Both the position numbers and the translations under genes were made by a program. From NCBI GenBank assembly GCA_905208975.1, contig CAJLRE010000002.1, positions 16,928 through 80,927 on the forward strand: a DNA stretch of 64,000 nucleotides. Reading direction: 5' to 3'. Under the pieces are notes generated by a model. It saw only the letters and a program-made list of their open reading frames with translations. It ran no database searches and was not told the DNA's origin. This document shows positions 1 through 8,269 of the stretch, one piece after another. Within the stretch, counting starts at the first letter, position 1. Every line of letters begins with the position of its first letter. This DNA is from an uncultured Collinsella sp. (GTDB lineage Bacteria; Actinomycetota; Coriobacteriia; Coriobacteriales; Coriobacteriaceae).

Positions 1-911
1 CCCTGGTTCTCCAGAAGGAGGACAAGGACGGTCGTCTGGTCCTGTCCAAGAAGCGTGCCGAGTACGAGCGTGCTTGGAACCGCATCGAGGAGAAGTTCAA
101 CTCCGGCGAGAACGTCGAGGGCGAGGTTATCGAGGTTGTCAAGGGCGGCCTGATCCTCGACATCGGCCTGCGCGGCTTCCTGCCCGCTTCCCTCGTCGAC
201 CTCCGTCGCGTCAAGGACCTCACCTCCTACATGGGCACCCGCATCGAGGCCCGCGTCATCGAGATGGACCGCAACCGCAACAACGTCGTCCTCTCCCGTC
301 GCGTCGTGCTCGAGGAGTCCCGTAAGGCCGAGCGCTCCGAGATCCTGTCCAAGCTCAAGTCTGGCATGCGTCTCCAGGGCACCGTTTCCTCCATCGTCGA
401 CTTCGGCGCCTTCGTCGACCTCGGCGGTATCGACGGCCTCATCCACATCTCCGAGCTCTCCTGGAACCACGTCAACCATCCTTCCGAGGTTGTCAAGGTC
501 GGCCAGGAGGTCGAGGTCGAGGTTCTCGACGTCGACCTCAACCGCGAGCGCATCTCCCTGGGTCTCAAGCAGACCACCGAGGATCCGTGGCGCGCACTGG
601 TCAAGAAGTACCCCGTCGGCGCTATCGTCGAGGGCACGGTGACCAAGCTTGTCCCGTTTGGCGCTTTCGTCGACCTGGGCGAGGGCATCGAGGGCCTTGT
701 GCACATCTCCGAGATGGCCAACAAGCACGTCGATCAGCCTTCTCAGGTCACCCACGTGGGCGACAAGGTTCAGGTCAAGGTCATGGAGATCGACCTCGAC
801 CGTCGTCGTATCTCCCTGTCCATGAAGTCCGCTGCTGAGACTCTGGGCGTCGAGATCGAGGTTACCCCGCTGCCTTCCGAGAAGAAGGACGAGGAGACCG
901 ACGCCGAGTAA
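1..911 (+). CDS. rpsA: 30S ribosomal protein S1, 3' part
   Basis: The gene enters from the left edge in the frame that begins at base 3, and about 302 residues are visible. Three complete S1 (OB-fold) RNA-binding repeats can be read, at roughly residues 35-105, 120-190 and 205-275, plus the tail of an earlier one. Each complete repeat carries the family signature of a G-x-V stretch followed by GAFVDLG or GLILDIG and then a GLVHISE- or GFLPAS-like segment. The protein binds mRNA on the small ribosomal subunit and helps initiation. The C-terminus is acidic and the stop is TAA at 909. A strong hairpin terminator follows. The start lies outside the window. Confidence 0.95.
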   Translation, partial: LVLQKEDKDGRLVLSKKRAEYERAWNRIEEKFNSGENVEGEVIEVVKGGLILDIGLRGFLPASLVDLRRVKDLTSYMGTRIEARVIEMDRNRNNVVLSRRVVLEESRKAERSEILSKLKSGMRLQGTVSSIVDFGAFVDLGGIDGLIHISELSWNHVNHPSEVVKVGQEVEVEVLDVDLNRERISLGLKQTTEDPWRALVKKYPVGAIVEGTVTKLVPFGAFVDLGEGIEGLVHISEMANKHVDQPSQVTHVGDKVQVKVMEIDLDRRRISLSMKSAAETLGVEIEVTPLPSEKKDEETDAE

Positions 912-937
912 ATCGGTTTGACGATCACTTGTTTTAA

Positions 938-969
938 GGGATCCGTCCGTAATGGACGGGTCCCTTTTT
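938..969 (+). terminator. Rho-independent terminator of rpsA
   Basis: Arms 938-948 and 954-964 pair over 11 positions with one wobble (GGGATCCGTCC against GGACGGGTCCC). They are followed directly by TTTTT at 965-969. The position, 27 bases after the rpsA stop, fits. Confidence 0.9.
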
Positions 970-1041
970 GCATTTACTGCCGAGATGTTCGGTAGTGCCT
1001 GCGCGTAACGCTGCTTGGGCTATTCGCTTGCTATTGAGTTG

Positions 1042-1098
1042 TCGGTGCATGAAAAAACGCCGACATCCCGCCTCGGGGAGGAGGCGGGAACGCACCGA
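1042..1098. repeat. nested hairpin in the rpsA-rnpB gap
   Basis: An outer pair of 7-base arms (TCGGTGC 1042-1048, GCACCGA 1092-1098) encloses a perfect 9-base pair of arms (1066-1074 and 1081-1089, TCCCGCCTC and its complement) with a 6-base loop. No T-run follows on the + strand. The rest of 970-1235 shows no gene; a weaker hairpin lies at about 975-995. The function is unknown. Confidence 0.5.
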
Positions 1099-1236
1099 GT
1101 AGACGGAGGGGTGCGGAGCGCGGTCGCGTCTCGACTGACAACGTTGCCCATCGGCGTTCCTATTGTACTGCATGACATGGTTCTTGGTTTATCGTGTCGA
1201 GCGCTTGTGTTGTGCCGCTGCCTATGCTGACGGTGT

Positions 1237-1244
1237 GCTACACT
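1237..1244 (+). promoter_or_regulatory. possible extended -10 promoter of rnpB
   Basis: TACACT at 1239-1244 is preceded by TG at the extended -10 position and lies 7 bases before the predicted RNase P RNA 5' end. No good -35 hexamer is seen, so the call rests on the -10 and its position. Confidence 0.35.
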
Positions 1245-1251
1245 CTTGCAC

Positions 1252-1615
1252 TGCTGAGTGGGCCAGACGGTCGCGCGATGTGCTGCTTGCAGCACGCGTG
1301 AGGAAAGTCCGGGCTCCAGAGGGCGGGATGCCGGCTAACGGCCGGGCGGAGTGATCCGACGGAAAGCGCCGCAGAAAAGAAGACTCCCACCTGCGCCGCA
1401 AGGCGTAAAGGGAAAAGCTGAAACGGTGGTGTAAGAGACCACCAGCGTCGTGGCAACACGGCGGCTTGGCAAGCCCCATCCGGAGCAAGCGCGAATAGGA
1501 ACGCTATGGGCCGGCCCGGTCCGCGTTCGGGTAGCGTGCGTGGAGCTGCACGGTAACGTGCAGACAAGATAAATGACCGTTCACGACAGAACCCGGCTTA
1601 CAAGCCCACTCAGCA
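1252..1615 (+). ncRNA. rnpB: RNase P RNA, bacterial type A
   Basis: This is the catalytic RNA of ribonuclease P, which cuts the 5' leader from tRNA precursors. Both universally conserved P4-region strings are present: GAGGAAAGTCCGGGCTCC near 1300 and ACGACAGAACCCGGCTTA near 1584. The ends pair as the P1 helix (1252-1263 with 1604-1615, TGCTGAGTGGGC with its complement), which sets the boundaries. The length of 364 nt is usual for type A. It stands alone between rpsA and a YigZ-type gene. Confidence 0.95.
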
Positions 1616-1724
1616 CTTTGTTGACGCTGCGACGTCGTCAGCTGGCCGATTTGGCGCTCATTCGTCGGTCGCCGCCATAAGGCGTGCTCCCTCCTCTTTC
1701 GGGCCAAATCGACTCAGCTGACGC

Positions 1725-1808
1725 CGTCTCGCTGTTTTTGTCTGATCATCGGCGGTTCCGTTCTTAGCGTCTCGCTGTAATTGCCTGGTCATCGGCGATT
1801 CCATTCTT
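1725..1808 (+). repeat. imperfect tandem repeat, 2 x 41 bp
   Basis: Copies at 1725-1765 and 1768-1808 agree at about 35 of 41 positions. They share CGTCTCGCTGT at the start and TCATCGGCG in the middle, and both end in TTCTT. They lie in the 270-base gap between rnpB and the next gene, where no other gene is visible. They may be duplicated binding sites or a slippage product. Confidence 0.6.
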
Positions 1809-1885
1809 TTTACTGGGGTTTTCGGTACGGGCTTTGCCGTATTATTGAGGCTGTTTGTTGCTTTGCTTGTGTTTGAGGGGCTTTG

Positions 1886-2521
1886 TTGGACAGCTATTTT
1901 ACTCTGCAATCGAATATTGAGGCTACGGGTGAGTTCGTCGATCGCAAGAGCCGGTTTATTGCCCAGCTGGTCCATATTGAGTCCGAGGACGAGGCAAACA
2001 CCTTTATCGAGATGGTTCGCAAGCGTCATTACGACGCCCGGCACAATGTTCCCGCGTGGATTTTGGTCGATGGACGCGAGCGCCAGAGCGACGATGGTGA
2101 GCCGAGCCGCACGAGCGGTATGCCGACGCTCGAGGTGTTGCGCGGTGCGGAGCTCAAAAATGTTTGCTGCGTAGTGACGCGCTATTTTGGCGGCACGCTG
2201 TTGGGGCCGGGCGGCCTGGTTCGCGCCTATACTGCGGCGACGCAAGCGGCGGTGGCCGCGGCTCAGGAGGCCGGGCAGATCGTCGAGATGACGAGTGTCG
2301 TGCCTGTTGACGTGCATGTGGCCTATCCGCAGTATGAGCAGGTGCTTCGCTTGGCCCAGGATTCCGGTGCCAAGGTTTCGGATACCGAGTACGCGGATGC
2401 CGTGACACTTCATTTGGTGTTTAAGGCGGGGGAGCAGGAGTCGTTTTGCGCTAAGATGCGCGAGCTTATGGCGGGGCGCGAGGAGATTGAGGTCAGCACT
2501 CCCGAATTTGCCGAGTTCTAA
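1886..2521 (+). CDS. YigZ / IMPACT family protein
   Basis: A 211-residue protein of the YigZ/IMPACT family, whose bacterial members are widespread but of uncertain biochemical role; eukaryotic IMPACT is a regulator of GCN2. Family landmarks are visible in the N-terminal domain: SRFIAQLVHIES near residue 20, RHNVPAWIL near 55, SDDGEPSRTSGMP near 70, and RYFGGTLLGPGGLVRAY near 105. The C-terminal ~70 residues fit the smaller ferredoxin-like domain found in this family. The start is a TTG at 1886 with GAGGGG five bases upstream; another TTG at 1883 is in the same frame and cannot be excluded. It is monocistronic and followed by a terminator shared with the convergent gene. Confidence 0.85.
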   Translation: MDSYFTLQSNIEATGEFVDRKSRFIAQLVHIESEDEANTFIEMVRKRHYDARHNVPAWILVDGRERQSDDGEPSRTSGMPTLEVLRGAELKNVCCVVTRYFGGTLLGPGGLVRAYTAATQAAVAAAQEAGQIVEMTSVVPVDVHVAYPQYEQVLRLAQDSGAKVSDTEYADAVTLHLVFKAGEQESFCAKMRELMAGREEIEVSTPEFAEF

Positions 2522-2524
2522 CGG

Positions 2525-2575
2525 CGACGGCCGGCGTGCTTTTGGACGGATCCCAAGCACACCGACCGTCGTTTT
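2525..2575 (+). terminator. terminator between convergent genes
   Basis: Seventeen-base arms (2525-2541, 2555-2571) pair with two G-U type differences, and TTTT follows at 2572-2575. The + strand has the T-run, so it serves the YigZ gene. The minus strand has no clear T-run. Confidence 0.75.
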
Positions 2576-2588
2576 ATGTCGCTGCCGT

Positions 2589-3035
2589 TTACTCGGCGAG
2601 CTGCTTTAGTACATCACAGGCGATTTCGACGGCATCGTCGATGCAACCGGGACAGCTGCGGAGCGGACCCTTGTCCGATCCGATGCCCTTGAGCGTGCCG
2701 CAGACGGTCGTCGTGTTCTTCTCGCCAAAGCGCTTGGCAATCTCGCGCGACAGTTTGTAGGTCTGGCCCTTGGTCTTGGGGTTTTCCATGCCATCGCTCA
2801 TTACAAAGCCCATGATGGCCACGGCGCCCGAGATGGCACCGCAAGTTTCGGTCATGCCGCCCATGCCGGCGCCAAAGCCCTCGGTGAGGGTAAAGGCGAC
2901 CTGGGGGTCGAGCCCGACGGCGGGCGCGAGCGTGCAGGCGACGGCCTGCGCGCAGTTAAAGCCGCGGGCGTGGTATTCGGCAGCCTGAGCCTGGCAGGTG
3001 GCAGTGTTGAGCTGAGTGGTATCAATCTGCTTCAT
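2589..3035 (-). CDS. C-GCAxxG-C-C family redox protein
   Basis: A 148-residue protein of the C_GCAxxG_C_C family, small proteins named for invariant cysteine motifs and thought to act in redox or metal chemistry; no enzyme activity is established. The motifs are clear: GFNCAQAVACTL near residue 25, MTETCGAISGAVAIMG near 62, and SCPGCIDDAVEIA near 128. The frame stays open for another 49 codons upstream, but the ATG at 3035 is preceded by AAGGAG at a good distance and begins the conserved part, so it was chosen. It is divergent from the metY-type gene, with a perfect dyad between them. Confidence 0.8.
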   Translation of the reverse strand: MKQIDTTQLNTATCQAQAAEYHARGFNCAQAVACTLAPAVGLDPQVAFTLTEGFGAGMGGMTETCGAISGAVAIMGFVMSDGMENPKTKGQTYKLSREIAKRFGEKNTTTVCGTLKGIGSDKGPLRSCPGCIDDAVEIACDVLKQLAE

Positions 3036-3150
3036 CGGTGTCTCCTTGATTGCGGTGTACCCGCCTATGGTACCCTTGCTGGCGCATTCGCTTATCGAGA
3101 CCGCAGTGCATATCTCATTGTTTTTCGCCATCGAACACTTTCTTAAGATT

Positions 3151-3181
3151 TGGGACAAATAAACCTGATTAATTTGTCCCA
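3151..3181. promoter_or_regulatory. 10-bp dyad between divergent genes
   Basis: TGGGACAAAT (3151-3160) and ATTTGTCCCA (3172-3181) are perfectly complementary with an 11-base spacer. It lies between the start of the C-GCAxxG gene and that of metY, so it could be an operator or a small hairpin repeat. The spacer contains AAACCTG, as does the larger hairpin at 57712-57792. Confidence 0.45.
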
Positions 3182-3269
3182 TAACCTATCGGCGGGATGG
3201 GTTGAGAGGGGTGCGGGGTAGCGGTATCGTAAACCGAATAAAAACAAAACCCAAGTAAGGGAGTTGGAT

Positions 3270-4553
3270 ATGAGCGAGCAGACCATCGGAACTACATGTG
3301 TTCAGGGCGGCTATCATCCGGGCGATGCGGAGCCGCGCCAGGTGCCCATCTACCAGTCCACCACGTGGAAGTACGACACGTCCGAGCACATGGGCAAGCT
3401 GTTTGACCTGGAGGAGTCGGGCTACTTCTACAGCCGCCTGCAGAACCCCACGTGCGATCTGGTCGCTGCCAAGATCTGCGAGATGGAGGGTGGTACCGCG
3501 GCGATGCTCACGAGCTCGGGCATGGCTGCGAACTTCCTCGCGATCTTTAACGTTGCCGGTGCCGGCGATCACGTGGTCGCAAGCTCTGCCATCTACGGCG
3601 GTACCTACAACCTGCTCGCCCACACCATGGGTCGTATGGGCGTCACCTGCACCTTTGTTGCCCCCGACTGCACCGATGAGGAGCTCGAGGCCGCCTTTAA
3701 GCCCAATACCAAGCTCGTCTTTGGCGAGACGATTGCCAACCCCGCCCTTGCCGTGCTCGATATTGAGCGCTTTGCCAAGGCCGCGCATGACCACGGCGTG
3801 CCGCTGATGGTCGACAACACCTTCCCGACGCCCGTGATGTGCCGTCCCTTTGAGTGGGGCGCCGACATCGTCACGCACTCTACCACCAAGTACATGGATG
3901 GGCATGCGGCCTACCTGGGTGGCGTGATCGTCGACCACGGCCAGTTTGACTGGATGGCCCATGCAGACAAGTTCCCGGGTCTCACCACGCCCGACGAGAG
4001 CTATCACGGCGTGACCTATGCCGAGAAGTTCGGTCGCGAGGGTGCCTTCATTACCAAGGCAACCGCTCAGCTCATGCGCGACCTCGGCCCCATGCAGAAC
4101 CCGCAGGCGGCCTTCTTCCTGAACAGCTCGCTCGAGAGCCTGCATGTACGCATGCCGCGTCATTGTGAGAACGGCCTGGCCGTTGCCAAGTTCCTGCAGA
4201 GTCATCCCAAGGTGCGCTTTGTGAGCTATCCGGGCCTGGAGGGCGATAAGTACTATGACCTGGCTCAGAAGTACATGCCCAACGGTACCTGCGGCGTCGT
4301 GAGCTTTGGCTTTAACGGTGGTCGCGCGGCGGCCGAGACCTTTATGAAGAGCCTTAAGCTCGCCCAGATCGCCACGCATGTGGCAGACGCCCGCACCTGC
4401 TGCCTGCATCCCGCTAACGCCACGCATCGCCAAATGAACGATGAGGAGCTCATCGCCTGCGGCATCTCCGCCGACATGGTGCGCCTGTCGTGCGGCCTCG
4501 AGGACACGGCCGATCTGATTGCCGACCTTGAGCAGGCGCTCGAGCAGTGCTAG
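3270..4553 (+). CDS. metY: O-acetylhomoserine sulfhydrylase (PLP enzyme)
   Basis: A 427-residue member of the Cys/Met-metabolism PLP family, with the length typical of O-acetylhomoserine sulfhydrylase, which makes homocysteine from O-acetylhomoserine and sulfide. Visible landmarks are YSRLQNPT near residue 54, SSGMAAN near 82, the phosphate-loop region, and THSTTKYMDGH with the PLP lysine at K207. The C-terminus has VRLSCGLED, the substrate-carboxylate loop. A methionine gamma-lyase or cystathionine gamma-synthase is the main alternative; length and the SSGMAAN context favour MetY. The ATG at 3270 has AAGGGAG upstream; a TTG two codons earlier is less likely. Monocistronic. Confidence 0.8.
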   Translation: MSEQTIGTTCVQGGYHPGDAEPRQVPIYQSTTWKYDTSEHMGKLFDLEESGYFYSRLQNPTCDLVAAKICEMEGGTAAMLTSSGMAANFLAIFNVAGAGDHVVASSAIYGGTYNLLAHTMGRMGVTCTFVAPDCTDEELEAAFKPNTKLVFGETIANPALAVLDIERFAKAAHDHGVPLMVDNTFPTPVMCRPFEWGADIVTHSTTKYMDGHAAYLGGVIVDHGQFDWMAHADKFPGLTTPDESYHGVTYAEKFGREGAFITKATAQLMRDLGPMQNPQAAFFLNSSLESLHVRMPRHCENGLAVAKFLQSHPKVRFVSYPGLEGDKYYDLAQKYMPNGTCGVVSFGFNGGRAAAETFMKSLKLAQIATHVADARTCCLHPANATHRQMNDEELIACGISADMVRLSCGLEDTADLIADLEQALEQC

Positions 4554-4621
4554 GCTAGCGTTCGCACAAGTCGCCGATGCTGGCAGAAAGCTTCGGCGAC
4601 CTTTAGTTCCGATTCCGTAGG

Positions 4622-4668
4622 CGGGACCCCAATCGCGACTGTTCGCAGGCGATTGGGGCCCCGTTTTT
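4622..4668 (+). terminator. terminator after metY
   Basis: CCCCAATCGC and GCGATTGGGG form the core of arms 4622-4636 and 4649-4663, followed by TTTTT at 4664-4668. A second hairpin (4570-4577 with 4593-4600, GTCGCCGA and its complement) lies just upstream. Confidence 0.85.
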
Positions 4669-4694
4669 GCGTTGCACCACTCGAAAGGATGGAT

Positions 4695-5999
4695 ATGGAG
4701 AAAACTGCAGAGCAGCTGCGCCGCGAGCACATTGCCCTTGAGGGCGACACCCATGGCAAGAACAAGTGGGCGATTCTGTTTACCGTGCTCATCATGACGT
4801 TTATGGTGTGTCTGGATTCGACCGTCGTGACCGTGGCGCTGCCCGTGATACAAAAGGAGCTGGGTGTGGGCCTCGATCGCATTCAGCTGGTAAGCTCGGT
4901 GTATCTGCTTGCGACATGCGTGGCTATGCTGCCGTTTGGCCGCTTGGGCGACGTGCGCGGCAAGGTGGGCGTATTCCAGCTGGGCGTAATCGTTTTTACG
5001 GCCGGCTCGCTGCTTTGCGGCCTTTCGAGTTCGCTCGAAGTTCTTATTCTGGCACGCATTGTGCAGGGCGTCGGCTGCGCGGCGGCCATGGCTAACAACA
5101 TGGGTATCATCACCGAGTCGTTTCCGGCGCGCGAGCGCGGTCGTGCCATGGGTATTCTCGCGACCTTCGTGGCCCTCGGCATGATGTGTGGCCCCGTGCT
5201 GGGCGGCATGCTGGTGGCAAGCTTTCCCTGGGAGAGCATCTTCCTCATCAACCTGCCCATTGGCGTCATCTCGTTTATCGTGGGGCTCTATACGCTGCCG
5301 CATGTTAAGCCGGAGGCTGGCGAGCGCCCCATGTCCCTGATCGAGGCTGCTCGTCGCTGCTTTGCAAATTCGGCCTTCACCATCAACCTCGCCTGCATGC
5401 TCATCGTGTTCGTTGGTATTGGCGCATCCGAGTTTATCCTGCCGTTCTATTTTCAGGACGCCCACGGCTTTGGTTCCGACATCTCTGGACTACTCTTTTT
5501 GGCGTTGCCGATGGTGAATGCCTTTATCGGCCCGCTTTCGGGTACGGTTTCGGACCGTGTTGGCTGCGAGGGCCCCACGGCGGTCGGCCTGGGTGTGTAC
5601 GTGTGCGGTCTCTTTGCGGTGAGCACGCTCAACGAGCATTCCTCCATCCTTGTGATCGTGTGCTGCGTCGCATTTATGTCGCTCGGTACGTCGATTTTCC
5701 AAAGCCCTAACAACTCCCTGTATATGGGTTCGGCCCCGCGCGAGGCGCTCGGTTTTGCGGGCAGCTTGGGCAGTTTGGCGCGCTACGCTGGCATGGCATT
5801 CGGCATTACGGTGGCGTCGCATATCCTGTATGGGCAGATGAGCGTGGCGATGGGCGAGGCCGTAACCAGTTTCGTTGCAGGCCGTCCGGATGTATTCCTA
5901 TTCGGTTTTCGCTCGGTGTTCTACGTGCTTATGGCTGTGGCCGCTGTGGGTTTTGCGCTCGCCATGGTGCGTTTGGTGAGGATGCGCGCCCGCCATTAG
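4695..5999 (+). CDS. MFS transporter, EmrB/QacA-like
   Basis: A 434-residue integral membrane protein with 12 or more hydrophobic segments. The first helix carries LDSTVVTVALPVI, the D1 motif typical of the DHA2 (EmrB/QacA) drug-exporter branch. The loop between helices 2 and 3 has GRLGDVRGKV, the MFS motif A. Helix 5 has LGMMCGPVLGGML, motif C, which marks antiporters. The substrate cannot be told from sequence. The ATG at 4695 was chosen because GAAAGG lies six bases upstream; the ATG at 4689 is too close to that ribosome site. It stands alone between a terminator and xpt. Confidence 0.85.
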   Translation: MEKTAEQLRREHIALEGDTHGKNKWAILFTVLIMTFMVCLDSTVVTVALPVIQKELGVGLDRIQLVSSVYLLATCVAMLPFGRLGDVRGKVGVFQLGVIVFTAGSLLCGLSSSLEVLILARIVQGVGCAAAMANNMGIITESFPARERGRAMGILATFVALGMMCGPVLGGMLVASFPWESIFLINLPIGVISFIVGLYTLPHVKPEAGERPMSLIEAARRCFANSAFTINLACMLIVFVGIGASEFILPFYFQDAHGFGSDISGLLFLALPMVNAFIGPLSGTVSDRVGCEGPTAVGLGVYVCGLFAVSTLNEHSSILVIVCCVAFMSLGTSIFQSPNNSLYMGSAPREALGFAGSLGSLARYAGMAFGITVASHILYGQMSVAMGEAVTSFVAGRPDVFLFGFRSVFYVLMAVAAVGFALAMVRLVRMRARH

Positions 6000-6157
6000 C
6001 GTGTTGGGAGGCTGCCTGCCACGTATTCGCGCCGTCCCAAAAAGACTGGTTTGTGGTGCGATGCGGCTTGTGTGACAGGCGGGGGTCGGTCCGTGGTAGA
6101 CTATCGAACAACGTTTATTAATCGCGCGGTATCGTTGCCGCGAGAAGGGGTTGCGCC

Positions 6158-6736
6158 ATGCAGGAGCTTGAGGATCGTATTCGCCATGACGGCATCGTAA
6201 AGGCCGGTAACGTCCTTAAGGTTGATGCCTTCCTCAACCACCAGTGCGACGTTGAGCTGTTCGACCACATGGGCGCCGAGTGGGCCCGTCTGTTCAAGAA
6301 TGTTGAGATCAACAAGATCCTGACGATTGAGGCTTCGGGCATTGGTATGGCTTGCATTGCAGCCCAGCACTTTGGCGGCGTGCCGGTGGTCTTTGCCAAG
6401 AAGGCCCAGTCCATTAACCTCGACGGCGAGCAGTATGCCACGACCATCTACTCCTTTACCAAGCAGAAGGAGTACCCGGTCATCGTTGGCAAGCGTTTCT
6501 TGTCCGAGGGCGACAAGGTCCTGATCATCGACGACTTCTTGGCCAACGGCTGCGCGCTCGAGGGTCTTATCAAGATCTGCGAGGCTGCGGGTGCCGAGGT
6601 GTCCGGTATTGGCATTGCGGTGGAGAAGGGCTTCCAGGGCGGTGGCGATAAGCTCCGCGAGCGCGGCTTCCGCGTTGAAAGCCTAGCCCGTATCGCCGAT
6701 ATGGACTGCGATACCGGCGAGATCACCTTCGCCTAA
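6158..6736 (+). CDS. xpt: xanthine phosphoribosyltransferase
   Basis: A 192-residue type I phosphoribosyltransferase that converts xanthine and PRPP to XMP for purine salvage, in the cytoplasm. The PRPP-binding motif [11 protein letters not shown] lies at residues 121-131. The N-terminus ([14 protein letters not shown]) and the segment [12 protein letters not shown] match the Xpt branch and not Hpt or Apt. The length of about 190 is typical. AGAAGGGG precedes the ATG. No purine riboswitch could be recognised in the 5' region. A terminator follows at once. Confidence 0.92.
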   Translation: MQELEDRIRHDGIVKAGNVLKVDAFLNHQCDVELFDHMGAEWARLFKNVEINKILTIEASGIGMACIAAQHFGGVPVVFAKKAQSINLDGEQYATTIYSFTKQKEYPVIVGKRFLSEGDKVLIIDDFLANGCALEGLIKICEAAGAEVSGIGIAVEKGFQGGGDKLRERGFRVESLARIADMDCDTGEITFA

Positions 6737-6764
6737 GCGCGCAACACAAGCGATTGGTATGCGA

Positions 6765-6799
6765 TGTGACAAAGGGACTTTCCCTTTGTCACATTTTTT
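6765..6799 (+). terminator. terminator after xpt
   Basis: TGTGACAAAGGGA (6765-6777) pairs perfectly with 6781-6793 around a 3-base loop. A run of six T follows. Confidence 0.92.
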
Positions 6800-6817
6800 A
6801 TGAGGGGAGGTGTTGAT

Positions 6818-7198
6818 ATGGATGAGAACAAGATGGGATGGCGTGAGTATGCGCGCTATGCCGCGATGGCGGCCGAAGAGTTGGCGCGCGATTGCGAGGT
6901 TCAGGTGTTTCGCGCGACGGGTCCGGGCGGACAAGGCGTGAACACGACGGACTCGGCGGTGCGCATGAAGCACGTGCCCACAGGGATTACCGTGACGGCG
7001 CGCGAGAGCCGCAGCCAGTTCCAAAATCGCGCGAGCTGCCTGCGCAAGCTGCGCGCCGAGCTCGAGCGTCGCGGGCGTCCACCGCGCCGACGCGTAAAGA
7101 CCAAGGTGCCCCAGCGCTCTCGCCAGCGCAGGCTCAATGACAAGCACTTCAACGCCATTAAAAAGGCCAACCGTCGCAAGCCGGGCAGCGACGAGTAG
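6818..7198 (+). CDS. stand-alone RF-1 (GGQ) domain protein
   Basis: A 126-residue protein made only of a release-factor catalytic domain. The motif [16 protein letters not shown] is at about residues 33-48, and the GGQ tripeptide is the peptidyl-tRNA hydrolysing loop of class I release factors. No codon-recognition domain is present. The C-terminal 45 residues are very basic, as in the ribosome-rescue factor ArfB, whose tail enters the empty mRNA channel. The segment [17 protein letters not shown] is closer to ordinary RF1/RF2 than to ArfB, so rescue is likely but unproven. The ATG at 6818 has GGGGAGG seven bases upstream; an ATG at 6800 is in frame but lies inside the xpt terminator. Confidence 0.75.
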   Translation: MDENKMGWREYARYAAMAAEELARDCEVQVFRATGPGGQGVNTTDSAVRMKHVPTGITVTARESRSQFQNRASCLRKLRAELERRGRPPRRRVKTKVPQRSRQRRLNDKHFNAIKKANRRKPGSDE

Positions 7199-7219
7199 TC
7201 GTTTGTTCCACTGGCCTTG

Positions 7220-8182
7220 CTAGCGGGTAGGGTGCCAAACTTGGAGAGCGCTGCCGAGGACGTCGACCTCGATGCGCGAGGCGACAACGGGCTCGCCGTC
7301 GGCCTGGATGGGGTAGTCGGGCCCCTCAAAGGTGAGCTCGGCATGGCGGCAGCGGCGCATGCGTACCGGCGGAAGCTTGGTGTGGTGGCCGTCTTTGGCC
7401 GAAAGGAACATAGGCAGGGCAACCGCGCGAGGGACGGGGCCACAGGCGTAGCAGACGTCGAGTATGCCATCGCAGGGATCGGCATCGGGGCAGATGCGAT
7501 AACCCGAGCCATACGTGGGGCCCAGCTGAATCGCCATGATGATCGCCCTCACGCGCTCGGCGGGCGCGCCGTCAAAGCTGACCGTCATGGGGTAGTTGCG
7601 ATAGCGCAGGCCAAACTGCTCAAGTCCCGAGAGGGTGTAGAGCGGAGCGCCCGTCAGGCCGGTCTTTTTGCGCAACTCGGTGGTGCCCAGGCCGATGGCG
7701 GCATCGATGCCGACCGAAAGCGTCTGGTCGTAGTACTCAACGGTAGCCTCGCCGCTGCCGCTCGCAGGGCTCCACGAGCGAATGCGCCCGATGTCCTGAC
7801 GCTGCAGCTCGCAGGTGAGCAGCGCGCCATAATCCTTGCCGGAGAAATCGTCGATGCCGAGCGTCTGGGCAAAATCGTTGCCGGAGCCCACGGGCAGGAC
7901 GGCAAGAGCGGGGCGGGCGTCCTCCTTTTGCGTCATAAGCCCGTTGACGACCTCGTGAATCACGCCGTCGCCGCCGAGTGCGATAACGGTGCGATAGCCC
8001 TGAGCCTGTGCGGCCAGCTCCTTGGCGTGTCCCATACGCTCGGTCAACACCAGGTCAAACTGGGATGCGCGTGCAGTCATGTCCAAAAAGCGTTGCAGGC
8101 GCTCGGCAACTTCGCGTGCCGCACCCGACTGGGCGGCTGGGTTGGCGATGATGAGCGTGCGACCAAAATCAGTTGCGTGCAT
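7220..8182 (-). CDS. diacylglycerol/lipid kinase, DagK/YegS family
   Basis: A 320-residue member of the diacylglycerol kinase catalytic family that phosphorylates lipid hydroxyl groups with ATP at the inner membrane face. The nucleotide-binding GGDGVIHEVVNGL is at residues 70-82, after the N-terminal LIIANPAAQSG. Further family landmarks are LPVGSGNDFA and, near the C-terminus, the DPCDGILDV-like segment. It could be a DagK recycling diacylglycerol or a sphingoid/glycolipid kinase. The ATG at 8182 is preceded by GGGAG; the frame remains open 24 codons further. It converges with the RF-1 domain gene. Confidence 0.85.
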   Translation of the reverse strand: MHATDFGRTLIIANPAAQSGAAREVAERLQRFLDMTARASQFDLVLTERMGHAKELAAQAQGYRTVIALGGDGVIHEVVNGLMTQKEDARPALAVLPVGSGNDFAQTLGIDDFSGKDYGALLTCELQRQDIGRIRSWSPASGSGEATVEYYDQTLSVGIDAAIGLGTTELRKKTGLTGAPLYTLSGLEQFGLRYRNYPMTVSFDGAPAERVRAIIMAIQLGPTYGSGYRICPDADPCDGILDVCYACGPVPRAVALPMFLSAKDGHHTKLPPVRMRRCRHAELTFEGPDYPIQADGEPVVASRIEVDVLGSALQVWHPTR

Positions 8183-8269
8183 GGGGCGACTCCCGGCGTA
8201 TAACGTGACGGTGCGGTCGCGCTCGGGTCGAATTGCCCCCGATTGTGGCTGCACGGCGAATACTAACGT

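Noticed and set aside
2589..3182. Longer N-terminus of the C-GCAxxG protein
   Set aside because: The extra 49 codons lack a ribosome site and cover the intergenic dyad; ATG 3035 begins the conserved part.
6001..6157. Purine riboswitch before xpt
   Set aside because: The conserved three-way junction and loop-loop sequences are not present.
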